A stretch of DNA of 64,000 bases, taken from NCBI RefSeq assembly GCF_035917335.1, contig NZ_CP109067.1, forward strand, positions 64,501 to 128,500, in the 5' to 3' direction. This document shows, one piece after another, positions 8,883-16,985 of the stretch; the stretch's first letter is position 1, and each line of letters starts with the position of its first letter. The notes under the pieces are model-generated. The model was not told where the DNA came from. It saw only the letters and a program-made list of their open reading frames with translations, and did no database searches. The position numbers and the translations under genes were made by a program. Origin of the DNA: Micromonospora sp. NBC_01813 (lineage in GTDB: Bacteria; Actinomycetota; Actinomycetes; Mycobacteriales; Micromonosporaceae).

Positions 8883-9664
8883 TCACCGCGACCGGGGTCT
8901 CCTGGCGCTACGGCGCGAACCCGGTGATCGACGGGGTGAGCGTGACCGCCCGACCCGGCCGGGTACTCGGCCTGATCGGCCCGAACGGCAGCGGCAAGAC
9001 CACCCTGCTGCGGCTGCTCTACGGGGCCCTGCGCGGCGGCACCGGGCAGGTGGTGGTGGACGGTGACGAACTGCCCACCCTGGCGGCGCGGGAAGCGGCC
9101 CGGCGACTGGCCGTGGTCGTGCAGGACACCAGCGGCGACACCGCGTTGACCGTGGCGGAGTTGGTGCTGCTGGGTCGGGGCCCGCACCTGTCGACGTTCC
9201 AGCGCACCGGCCGCACCGATCATGAGATCGCCGCCCGGTGTCTGGCCCGGGTGGGTGCCGCGCAGTTGGGCGCGCGGGCGGTCGCCGGGCTGTCCGGCGG
9301 CGAACGCCAGCGGGTGCTGATCGCCCGTGCGCTCGCCCAGCAGGCCACCCACCTGCTACTCGACGAGCCGACCAACCACCTGGACATCCGCTACCAGCAC
9401 GAGATCCTGCAACTGGTCCGGGACCTCGGCACCTGTTCGATCGTCGTGCTGCACGACCTCAACCTCGCCGCCCGGTACTGCGACGACCTGGTGCTGCTCG
9501 GTGCGGGGGGAGTCGCCGCCGCCGGCACCGTGGACGAGGTGCTGGACCCGGCGGTGCTCGAACCGGTCTACGGCATCGGCGTGCGGCGGCTGGACCTCGA
9601 AGGCGCCATCCATCTGCTTTTCCATCCGATCGAGCAGGCTGTACGGGAGAGGAGCGTCGCGTGA
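8879..9664 (+). CDS. ABC importer ATP-binding protein (FecE/BtuD type)
   Basis: A 261-residue ATPase with Walker A GPNGSGKTT (about residues 38-46), signature LSGGERQRV, Walker B HLLLDEPTNHLD and the switch His in VVLHDLNLA. It powers the FecCD-type permease. GTG at 8879 overlaps the binding-protein stop, and its own stop overlaps the GTG of the methyltransferase gene, so permease, binding protein, ATPase and methyltransferase form one transcript. The substrate is not certain: iron chelate, corrinoid or F420 precursor. Confidence 0.92.
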   Translation: MITATGVSWRYGANPVIDGVSVTARPGRVLGLIGPNGSGKTTLLRLLYGALRGGTGQVVVDGDELPTLAAREAARRLAVVVQDTSGDTALTVAELVLLGRGPHLSTFQRTGRTDHEIAARCLARVGAAQLGARAVAGLSGGERQRVLIARALAQQATHLLLDEPTNHLDIRYQHEILQLVRDLGTCSIVVLHDLNLAARYCDDLVLLGAGGVAAAGTVDEVLDPAVLEPVYGIGVRRLDLEGAIHLLFHPIEQAVRERSVA

Positions 9665-10356
9665 AGGCGCAGGATCGCATCAACACGTACTGGACCGGTC
9701 GGGCGCCCGGCTACGACGAGTACGTCCAGCGCCCGGAACGCTTCGCCGCCGACCAGCAGGCCTGGTCGGCGGTGTGGGCCACGGCGCTGCCGCCGGCGCC
9801 GCTGGACGTGCTCGACGTCGGCACCGGCACCGGCCAGGTCGCCATGGTGCTGGCCGGGCTCGGCCACCGGGTGACCGGCATCGACCTGTCCGAGGGGATG
9901 CTGGAGCAGGCCCGCCGACACGCCGCCGCCATGGTCGACGGGCCGGACATCCGGCACGGCGACGCCGTCGCACCGGACCTGCCGGCGGGCAGCTTCGACG
10001 CGGTGACCAGCCGATATCTGATGTGGACCTTGCGGGAGCCGCAGGTCGCCGTGGCGAACTGGGTCCGCCTGCTGCGCCCCGGTGGCACGGTCGCCGTGGT
10101 GGACAGCACCTGGTTCCCGGACGGACTGGACAACGCGTCGGAGAACTTCGCCGGCCACTACGACTCCGAGGTCCGGGCCATGCTGCCGCTGGCCGCCGCC
10201 ACGTCCATCGACCAGACCGTCGAGGTCCTGGCGCAGGCGGGACTGCACGACGTCGCGGTCACCCCGTTGACGTCGATCTTCGAGCTGGACCGGCGGTTCG
10301 GGGTGGCCCCCGACCACGAACTCCAGCTGCAGTTCCTGATCAGCGGCCGTAGCTGA
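9661..10356 (+). CDS. class I SAM-dependent methyltransferase linked to the importer
   Basis: A 231-residue Rossmann methyltransferase: SAM-binding motif I VLDVGTGTGQVA (about residues 42-53), acidic end of strand 2 GIDLSEGML, and motif post-I region SFDAVTSRYLMWTL. A tyrosine-rich N terminus (TYWTGRAPGYDEYVQRPER) is common in UbiE-like enzymes. GTG start overlaps the ATPase stop, so it was kept with the importer; it may modify the imported compound or a chelator. Nothing in the sequence tells the acceptor. Followed by a strong hairpin. Confidence 0.85.
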   Translation: MKAQDRINTYWTGRAPGYDEYVQRPERFAADQQAWSAVWATALPPAPLDVLDVGTGTGQVAMVLAGLGHRVTGIDLSEGMLEQARRHAAAMVDGPDIRHGDAVAPDLPAGSFDAVTSRYLMWTLREPQVAVANWVRLLRPGGTVAVVDSTWFPDGLDNASENFAGHYDSEVRAMLPLAAATSIDQTVEVLAQAGLHDVAVTPLTSIFELDRRFGVAPDHELQLQFLISGRS

Positions 10357-10383
10357 CGGGAGCCGGCGGGTGGTGGGCGCAGC

Positions 10384-10418
10384 CGGGTGGGCGGGCCGCC
10401 AGGCGGCCCGCCCACCCG
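10384..10418. terminator. 16-bp hairpin between convergent genes
   Basis: Perfect inverted repeat: 10384-10399 pairs with 10403-10418 around a 3-base loop; almost all G/C. It lies 27 bp after the methyltransferase stop and 14 bp before the end of the convergent gene, so it can serve both strands. No T run, as is usual in high-GC actinobacteria. Confidence 0.75.
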
Positions 10419-10432
10419 TGTCGAGCGTCGGT

Positions 10433-10945
10433 TCAGTGCTTGTCGGCGCAGCAGGGAGTCGGATCGGGCAGTTCGAAAGGCCCGATCCGGCCCGATCCGG
10501 CCGGTGCCGCGATCAACGTCAGTACGCCGTTGATCCACTGCGGCCGGACGAAATCGCGGGTCAGCACCGGCGTATCCGGCTCCGGGTCCACCCCACCGAG
10601 CAGGGTGACCCGCTCGATCGCGCTGAGTTCGAGCAACTCCGCGACGCTGAGCTCACCGACCAGCGACTCGACGCCGGGGTAGCGCACCGCCCGACCCGAC
10701 CGACGCTGCCGGTGCTCGGCCGCCACCACCTCCGCCGCCGAGGCGAAGTCGGCGGCGCAAGCGGGCAGCCCGTCCGGCAGCCCACCGGGAGCGGCCAGGC
10801 TGATCGCCACGTGCGGGGTCGGTACCCGTACCAGGTGGGTGCAGGCGACCAGGCCGGGTAGGTCCGCCAGGCCGGGCACCGTCGACAGCCAGTGCTCGGC
10901 GGTGGCATCGTCCGGGTGCCCCAGACTGATTCCGATGATCGTCAC
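10433..10945 (-). CDS. conserved-looking hypothetical protein downstream of the PHP phosphoesterase
   Basis: A 170-residue soluble protein, start taken at GTG 10945, 11 bp after the stop of the PHP gene. The N terminus reads TIIGISLGHPDDATAEHWL; the C terminus ends with CCADKH, a possible metal-binding tail. An upstream in-frame ATG-like start would overlap the PHP gene by 52 bp. The middle holds VRYPGVESLVGELSVAELLELS. I do not recognise the family. The close spacing suggests co-transcription with the exported phosphoesterase. Confidence 0.6.
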   Translation of the reverse strand: MTIIGISLGHPDDATAEHWLSTVPGLADLPGLVACTHLVRVPTPHVAISLAAPGGLPDGLPACAADFASAAEVVAAEHRQRRSGRAVRYPGVESLVGELSVAELLELSAIERVTLLGGVDPEPDTPVLTRDFVRPQWINGVLTLIAAPAGSGRIGPFELPDPTPCCADKH

Positions 10946-10956
10946 GGTGGCGGCGA

Positions 10957-12666
10957 TCAGGAGGGCAGAACCCAGATCGGGTTGCCGTAGAACCACAGGT
11001 CCAGCCACGGGTCGGCGTCGCCGAGCACGTCCATCGCCGGGCCGGCCGGGTCGACGGCCGCGCCCATCAGGCCCGGCGCGCTGCGGTTGCCGTCGGTGCC
11101 TCGCACCCGTACGTACATCGGTCGGTCCACCCGGCCCAGCGGGTAGCTGAACGACACCCGCTGGCGGCCGGGCTGCACCTCGAACGAGGCGGCGACCCGG
11201 GTGGTCGGCGCGGTGAAGTTGTCCGCGTCGGTCACCGGACCGGTCACGTCCCCGACGATCAGGTCCACCCGGGCCAGCTTCGGCAGGAACTGCGCCCAGT
11301 TCGGCATGGTGGCCAGATCGATGTCGAGGGTCACCACGACCGACGTGCCACTCTTGACCTTCAACGTGCCGCCCAGGGTGGCCCCGGCGCTGGGCCGCTG
11401 GTCGTTGGCGCGCCGGACCCGCATGTCGAGGCCGCGGATCAGCCCGCCGTGGTCGACCCAGACCCGGCCGGCCCGGATCGCGTCCATCACGGCCCGGTAG
11501 CCGAACGTCTGGGCGCCGACGTGGGTACGGCTGTACTGGCCGGGCCAGAAGTCACCGGCGGTGGTGATCAACGGACCGTACACCGGGTCGTCGTACCGGC
11601 CGTTGGCGTTGAAGTCGCTGTTCGGCCCGCGCATCGACGTACCGAGGTAGTTGACGTGCGAGTCGGAGTTGGCGCTGATCCACCACGGCTTGCCCTCGGC
11701 GAGCAGACTGTCCCACAGCCCGCCCACGGTGGCGGTCATCCAGTCGAAGCCGCCCCAGGTGCGGTAGCTCTCCAGCGGGTAGCCGGGGAACGACGCCGCC
11801 GACGGGCTGCCCTCGTAGTAGCCGCGACCGCGACCGGGGCCGTTCGGGGCGGGCAGGCTGGAAGCCTGGTGGCCGGGCGCGCCTTCCATGCCGACGGCCA
11901 CCGTCGGGTCGGCGTCACGCCAGGCCCGGATCTCGTGCGGCGAGTCGACGCCCCGCCGGGACGGGTGGTTGGCCAGGAACAGCGCACCACCGATCCGCCG
12001 GTTACGGACCTCTTCGGCGAGGAACTTGATGCCGGCGACGGCGAGCGCCTCGTTGGCCGGGCTCGGGCTGCTGGTGCCGTTGACCGAGCCGTCGTAGTCG
12101 GTCTCGAACTGCTTGAGTACGGCGACCTCGTTCTCACCGGGCTGGACGAAGACGGTGCCGTGCTCGGCCGACGGGATGTTCCACTCCAGGCCCTGGTAGA
12201 TCAGCAGGTCCTTGATCTCCTGGCGGGTGGCGACGATGTCCGGGTTGACCTTCTCCACCCCGATCCGGGCGTGGGTGTCGCCGCCGTGGTCGGTGATGAC
12301 GATCCAGTCCAGGCCGTACGCGCGGGCGTGCTTGGCCTGGTCGGCCACCCGGTACATGGCGTCGGAGCTGTACTGGGTGTGGATGTGGTGGTCGCCGGCC
12401 AGCCAGACGAACTCGCCGTCGTTGGCCTGGCCGCCGGTCGCGGCGGTGCTGTCGCCGGCCGGTGCCGCGTGCGCGGCGTGCCCGCCGGCCAGCACCGACG
12501 CGGCCGCGCCGGCACCGAGCAGGCCGGCGCCGCGCAGGAAGGTACGCCGGGATGCCTCGGCCGGGGCGAGTTCGGCGGTCGGCACCGACATGTCGAGCGC
12601 CGCCGGCACGTCGGCGCCAGCCGACGCGTGCTCATGGTCGTGGTGATGGTGGTGGTGGTGTCCCAT
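10957..12666 (-). CDS. Tat-exported PHP-domain metal-dependent phosphoesterase with N-terminal His7
   Basis: A 569-residue protein whose first 13 residues are MGHHHHHHHDHEH, followed by a spacer and a twin-arginine signal (SRRTFLRGAGLLGAG, about residues 43-57; Ala-rich cleavage region near 75). The mature part opens with a PHP domain: GDHHIHTQYSSDAMY, IVITDHGGD, later NIPSAEHG, ANHPSRRG and ANSDSHVN, which provide the His/Asp/Glu metal ligands. It therefore acts outside the membrane, loaded with metal before Tat export. ATG 12666 has GGGAGGCGG upstream; a longer reading from 12786 has no such site. The natural His run in the n-region is unusual. Confidence 0.85.
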   Translation of the reverse strand: MGHHHHHHHDHEHASAGADVPAALDMSVPTAELAPAEASRRTFLRGAGLLGAGAAASVLAGGHAAHAAPAGDSTAATGGQANDGEFVWLAGDHHIHTQYSSDAMYRVADQAKHARAYGLDWIVITDHGGDTHARIGVEKVNPDIVATRQEIKDLLIYQGLEWNIPSAEHGTVFVQPGENEVAVLKQFETDYDGSVNGTSSPSPANEALAVAGIKFLAEEVRNRRIGGALFLANHPSRRGVDSPHEIRAWRDADPTVAVGMEGAPGHQASSLPAPNGPGRGRGYYEGSPSAASFPGYPLESYRTWGGFDWMTATVGGLWDSLLAEGKPWWISANSDSHVNYLGTSMRGPNSDFNANGRYDDPVYGPLITTAGDFWPGQYSRTHVGAQTFGYRAVMDAIRAGRVWVDHGGLIRGLDMRVRRANDQRPSAGATLGGTLKVKSGTSVVVTLDIDLATMPNWAQFLPKLARVDLIVGDVTGPVTDADNFTAPTTRVAASFEVQPGRQRVSFSYPLGRVDRPMYVRVRGTDGNRSAPGLMGAAVDPAGPAMDVLGDADPWLDLWFYGNPIWVLPS

Positions 12667-12827
12667 CCGTGTTCCGCCTCCCAGATCAACTTTGTCGTGG
12701 TCAATCTCGTGGAGGTGGGGAAACGGCAGGCGACGAAGCGTCGTCCGGTCGGCGCACGCGATGTGAAGGTGTCGCCATGTGTGCATGTTTCACCGCTCGA
12801 TGAGCTGCGAATTCGCCGAGCGTTCGG

Positions 12828-13619
12828 TCAGCCGAGCAGCGGGCGGAACACGCCAGCGGCGACGCCGACCGCCAGCGACAGCCCGCCGACTCCGGCGGCA
12901 CCGACGACCAGGCCGGCGTCGGCGGGCCCGAACCGCTGCCGCCGGGCGCTGCTGCGCGGGGTTTCCGAGTCGAACCCGCGCGCGTCCATCGCGGTGGCGA
13001 GCCGGGTGCCCCGGCGGATGGCCAGCACCAGCAGGCCGAAACCGGTGGAGGCGAACAGCCGTAGCCGGCGGATCGGGTCCCGGCCGGCGTCCACGCCCCG
13101 GGCCCGCCGCGCCATCGCCATCAGCCGCCACTCGGCGGCCAGCATCGGCACCAGCCGGAACGCGGCCAGTGCCCCGATCGCGAACCGGGGCGGCGCCTTG
13201 ACGTTCTGGATCAACGCGTCGGCCAGATCGGTCGGATCGGTGGTGGCGAAGACCAGCACCCCGGGCAGCGCCACCGCCAGCAGCCGCAGTGCCAGCCCCA
13301 GCGCGGTGACCAGGACACCGGTGGTGACCAGCAGCGGTCCGGCGGCCAGCAGCACCGTCCCGGTCCGCTCGGCGGCGAAGATCACCAGGGTGATCAGTAC
13401 CCCGGCGGCGCTGAGCAGCAGCGGCAGCATCCGACGGAGCACCGTGCGGTAGCGCAGGCCGAACAGCGGGACCACGGCGAGCTCGACCGCGATCGCGACC
13501 GCCGGCGCCACCGGATCAAGGGTGGCCAGCAGCAGCACGGACAGCACCAACGCGGCGGCGAGTTTCGCCACCGGGTTGCGCCGGGCCAGCGGAGCGCCGG
13601 AGGTGGCGCCGCTGATCAT
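12828..13619 (-). CDS. ykoC: ECF transporter transmembrane T component
   Basis: A 263-residue EcfT/CbiQ-family protein with five to six membrane helices. The two coupling motifs that touch the ATPases are visible: ARRARGVD (about residues 168-175) and AMDARGFD (about 210-217), the usual Ala-Arg-Gly pair. Its ATG overlaps the stop of the double ATPase gene (ATGA). Together with the S component and the riboswitch it forms a thiamine-precursor importer of YkoEDC type. A 161-bp gap separates it from the downstream phosphoesterase gene. Confidence 0.88.
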   Translation of the reverse strand: MISGATSGAPLARRNPVAKLAAALVLSVLLLATLDPVAPAVAIAVELAVVPLFGLRYRTVLRRMLPLLLSAAGVLITLVIFAAERTGTVLLAAGPLLVTTGVLVTALGLALRLLAVALPGVLVFATTDPTDLADALIQNVKAPPRFAIGALAAFRLVPMLAAEWRLMAMARRARGVDAGRDPIRRLRLFASTGFGLLVLAIRRGTRLATAMDARGFDSETPRSSARRQRFGPADAGLVVGAAGVGGLSLAVGVAAGVFRPLLG

Positions 13620-15034
13620 CGGGTCAGCCGCCGGTCGGCGAGGGCGTCGACGAACTCCGCGTCGTGGGTGACCGCGACGATGCCGTGTCCGTCGTCGCGC
13701 AACCCGGCGAGCAGGTCGACCAGCTCGATCCAGGTCCGGCGGTCCTGACCGAACGTCGGCTCGTCGAGCACCAGCAGGCGTGGCGCGGTGGCCAGGGCGG
13801 TCGCCACGCTGAGGCGCCGGGCCTCACCCCCGGACAGGGTGTACGGGTTGGCTCGGGCCAACCGGTCCAGCCGCAGCCGCCCGAGCAGGTCGTCGACCAC
13901 GCGGGTGACGGCCGGCTCCTCGGCACCGCAGCGGCGTGGCCCGAGCGCCAACTCGTCGGCGACGGTGTCGGTGACGAACTGGTGTTCCGGGTTCTGGAAC
14001 ACCGAACCGATCCGCCGGACCAGGTCGGCCGCCCGCCACCGGTGTGGCGCTGCCCCGAGCCGCCCGCCGGTGAGCGCGGGACTGGCCCGCACCGCCCCGG
14101 TGTCCGGCGCCAGCAGACCACCGAGCAGCAACGCCAGGGTGGTCTTGCCGGTGCCGTTAGGTCCGAGCACCGCCAGCGCCTCACCGGCGTGCACCGACAC
14201 CGGCTCCGGCAGCGCGGTCAGCCGTGGCGCCAGCCCGACCCGGTCGGCGGTCAGCAGCGTCTCGCCGGCCGTGGCCCTGGCCCGGCGTACCGGCAGCGGC
14301 CGGTCCGGCACCCAGACGCCCTCGGCGGCCAGCTGCGCGCCGTACCGGTCGAAGACCTGCCCCGGCGGGCCGTCGGCGCGCACCCCGCCGCCCGGCGACA
14401 ACACCACCACCCGGTCGACCAGCGGCAACGCCTGGGCGACCCGGTGCTCGACGATGACCATCGTGGTGCGGTCGTCGGCGGCGAGCGCGCCGGTGAGGGC
14501 CTCGCGGACCAGCGCGGCACCGGCCGGGTCGAGGTTGGCGGTCGGCTCGTCGAGCAGCAGCAGGTCGGGCTGGAGCGCGAGCACCCCGGCCAACGCCAGC
14601 CGCTGCTGCTCGCCGCCGGACAGCGCGGCGGTGGAGCGCCGCCGACCGTACCGGAAGCCGACCAGGTCCAGCGCGGTGTCGACCCGGGGCCAGATCTCGG
14701 CCGCCGGCACTCCCCGGTTCTCCAGCCCGAAGGCTACGTCGTCGCCGCTGCGTGCCATCACCAGCTGGGTCTGTGGGTCCTGGAAGACGATGCCGACCCG
14801 TTCCCGGGCCTTGCGTGGGTCGAGCCCGTCGACGCGGACCGTGCCGACCTGCTCGCCGGAGTCGTCCGGCAGCAGCCCGGCCACCGCCGCCAGCAGGGTG
14901 CTCTTGCCCGCGCCGGACGGTCCGAGTAGCAGGACCCGTTCACCGGCGTCGACCCGCAGGTCGACGTCGCGCACCGCGAAGGCCCGGCGGCCGGCGTGGC
15001 GCCAACCGAATCCGCGCAGCTCCAGCCGGCTCAC
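13616..15034 (-). CDS. ykoD: ECF transporter ATPase with two fused nucleotide-binding domains
   Basis: A 472-residue fusion of two ABC ATPase domains. Domain 1: GPSGAGKST (about 36-44), Q-loop FQDPQTQLV, signature LSGGEQQRL, Walker B LLLLDEPTANLD. Domain 2: GPNGTGKTT (about 290), Q-loop FQNPEHQFV, signature LSGGEARRL, Walker B LLVLDEPTFGQD. The fused form is typical of YkoD-like proteins, where one gene replaces ecfA1 and ecfA2. GTG at 15034 overlaps the S-component stop. Both domains keep their catalytic motifs, so two active sites are expected. Confidence 0.92.
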   Translation of the reverse strand: MSRLELRGFGWRHAGRRAFAVRDVDLRVDAGERVLLLGPSGAGKSTLLAAVAGLLPDDSGEQVGTVRVDGLDPRKARERVGIVFQDPQTQLVMARSGDDVAFGLENRGVPAAEIWPRVDTALDLVGFRYGRRRSTAALSGGEQQRLALAGVLALQPDLLLLDEPTANLDPAGAALVREALTGALAADDRTTMVIVEHRVAQALPLVDRVVVLSPGGGVRADGPPGQVFDRYGAQLAAEGVWVPDRPLPVRRARATAGETLLTADRVGLAPRLTALPEPVSVHAGEALAVLGPNGTGKTTLALLLGGLLAPDTGAVRASPALTGGRLGAAPHRWRAADLVRRIGSVFQNPEHQFVTDTVADELALGPRRCGAEEPAVTRVVDDLLGRLRLDRLARANPYTLSGGEARRLSVATALATAPRLLVLDEPTFGQDRRTWIELVDLLAGLRDDGHGIVAVTHDAEFVDALADRRLTR

Positions 15035-15651
15035 ACCAGGGTGCGGTCGCGGCCGGCCGGGAACCGGTCGAGTACTCCGGTGCGGGCCAACGCCCGGGTC
15101 AGCGCGACGCTGCCGGCACCGGCCAGCACGACGGCGCTGACCACGGTGACGATGAAGATCGGAATCCGGAAGCTGACCAGGTCGTACGGCGCGTAGTAGC
15201 GGATCTGGTCGAAGATCGCCGCACCGAGACCGGCGGCGGCCCCGGCGGCCAGCGCCACCGGCAGCCGGAACGAGCGGTACGCCACCGCGAGGAACACCAA
15301 CTCGGCGCCGATGCCCTGAGCCAGCCCCTGGATGATCACCAGCGCGCCCCACTGGCTGCCCAACGCCGCGGAGACCAGCGCGGCGACCAGTTCGCAGTAC
15401 AGCGCCGCGCCGGGTTTGCGGATCACCAGTGCGCCGAGCACGGCCGGCACCAGCCACACCCCGTACAGCACCGCCTGGGCGGGCGGGAAGAAGGTGAACG
15501 CGGCCTCGGTGGCGGACCAGACCAGCCCCCAGGCCCAGAAGATCACCCCGAAGGCGACCGCGATCACCGAGGCGACCACGATGTCGACGGTCCGCCAGCG
15601 CCGGTCCGGGCGCGGCCGGGCGGTCGGGTCGGTGGCTGGATGCTGCGTCAT
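15031..15651 (-). CDS. ykoE: ECF transporter substrate-specific S component, YkoE type
   Basis: A 206-residue membrane protein with about six helices. It matches the YkoE family by length, by the segment IIQGLAQGIGAELVFLA and by its place before a double ECF ATPase and an EcfT gene. YkoE proteins bind hydroxymethylpyrimidine or thiamine. The TPP riboswitch directly upstream supports this. ATG 15651 has GGAG eight bases before it; a TTG at 15663 lies inside the riboswitch border and is less likely. First gene of the operon. Confidence 0.88.
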   Translation of the reverse strand: MTQHPATDPTARPRPDRRWRTVDIVVASVIAVAFGVIFWAWGLVWSATEAAFTFFPPAQAVLYGVWLVPAVLGALVIRKPGAALYCELVAALVSAALGSQWGALVIIQGLAQGIGAELVFLAVAYRSFRLPVALAAGAAAGLGAAIFDQIRYYAPYDLVSFRIPIFIVTVVSAVVLAGAGSVALTRALARTGVLDRFPAGRDRTLV

Positions 15652-15663
15652 AGGTCGCTCCAA

Positions 15664-15746
<83 letters not shown>

Positions 15747-15887
15747 GGACATGAGGTTGTCTCGCCAGACGCTAGCACCGGGCGGCCCGGGCGAACAGTG
15801 ATCACGTCCGGGTGTGGCGGTGGGCACCCCTGCGCGGGTTATCGTGGGCTGCCCGCCTTTTCACCCAGCGAAGGGGATCAGCCCGCC

Positions 15888-16985
15888 GTGACCGCTGCCG
15901 ATCGCACCGCGACGCGCCGGGCGCGCCCGGGTGACGAGATCGACTGGGGCACGCCGGCACCGGAGGACCTGCCCGGGTCGGCCGGCACCGGTGCCCCGCC
16001 CGGCCCACCCCGCCCACCCCGGCGGCGGCTGTTCGGCGACCGCGTCGGCTCGGTGGAGGTGCTCGCCTTCCTGCTGATCGGATTGGTGATCTTCCGGGAG
16101 CCGTTGGCCAACGCCATCTCCAACCCCCGGTTGCAGACCTGGACCACGGTCTTCGTCTCGGTGATGGTCCAGGCGATGCCGTTCCTGGTGTTCGGGGTGG
16201 TGCTCTCCGCAGTGATCGCCGTGTTCGTGCCGCGGTCGTTCTGGGCGAAGGCGCTGCCGAAACACCCGGCGTTGGCGGTGCCGGTGGCCAGTGCCGCCGG
16301 GGTGGTGCTGCCCGGCTGTGAGTGTGGCTCGGTGCCGATCGCCGGTTCGCTGATCCGCCGGGGGGTGACGCCGGCCGCCGCGTTGGCGTTCCTGCTGGCC
16401 GCCCCGGCGATCAACCCGATCGTGCTGGTATCCACCGTGGTCGCCTTCCCGAACAATCCGGAGATGGCGCTCGGGCGGGGTGTCGCCAGCCTGATCGTGG
16501 CGATGGTGATGGGTTGGCTGTGGCTGCGGCTCGGCCGTACCGACTGGATTCGGCTGCCGCACCGGCCGGACCTGGACGACCTGTCCCGGGCGCGGGCGTT
16601 CTGGGCGGCGGTCCGCCACGACATCATGCACGCCGGCGGCTTCCTGGTCATCGGCGCGATGGCCGCGGCCAGCATCAACGTGCTGGTGCCGGAGCGCTGG
16701 CTGCAGACCCTGGCGGACAACCCGGTCCTGTCGATCCTGGCCCTGGCCGTGCTCGCCGTACTGTTGTCGATCTGCTCGGAGGCCGACGCGTTCGTCGCGG
16801 CCTCGCTGTCGCAGTTCTCGCTGACCTCGCGGCTGGTGTTCCTGGTGGTCGGGCCGATGGTCGACCTGAAACTGATCTCGATGCAGGCTGGAACGTTCGG
16901 GCGCCGGTTCGCGTACCGGTTCGCTCCGGCGACGTTTGTGATCGCCGTCGTGGTGGCGGTCGCGGTGGGGACGGTGCTGCTGTGA
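15888..16985 (+). CDS. permease of the DUF318 (YraQ/ArsP-like) family
   Basis: A 365-residue membrane protein with eight or more helices. It carries the family hallmark PGCECGSVPIAGSLIRRG (about residues 141-158) and CSEADAFVAASL near the second repeat, with paired cysteines that could bind metal. The first 50 residues are Pro/Gly/Arg-rich and cytoplasmic. GTG at 15888 has AAGGGG upstream; the stop overlaps the start of the next gene. DUF318 permeases paired with TIGR03943 proteins resemble Bacillus YcgR-YcgQ, a zinc-responsive pair, so a role in metal homeostasis is inferred. The substrate is unknown. Confidence 0.85.
   Translation: MTAADRTATRRARPGDEIDWGTPAPEDLPGSAGTGAPPGPPRPPRRRLFGDRVGSVEVLAFLLIGLVIFREPLANAISNPRLQTWTTVFVSVMVQAMPFLVFGVVLSAVIAVFVPRSFWAKALPKHPALAVPVASAAGVVLPGCECGSVPIAGSLIRRGVTPAAALAFLLAAPAINPIVLVSTVVAFPNNPEMALGRGVASLIVAMVMGWLWLRLGRTDWIRLPHRPDLDDLSRARAFWAAVRHDIMHAGGFLVIGAMAAASINVLVPERWLQTLADNPVLSILALAVLAVLLSICSEADAFVAASLSQFSLTSRLVFLVVGPMVDLKLISMQAGTFGRRFAYRFAPATFVIAVVVAVAVGTVLL

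Noticed and set aside
10957-12666. Engineered His-tag as a cloning artefact
   Set aside because: The His codons are mixed CAC/CAT, continue into DHEHASAG and a natural Tat signal, and chromosomal context is intact on both sides.
11449-13452. Large plus-strand gene opposite the phosphoesterase
   Set aside because: Low-complexity Arg/Gly/Val-rich product and full overlap with well-supported minus-strand genes.
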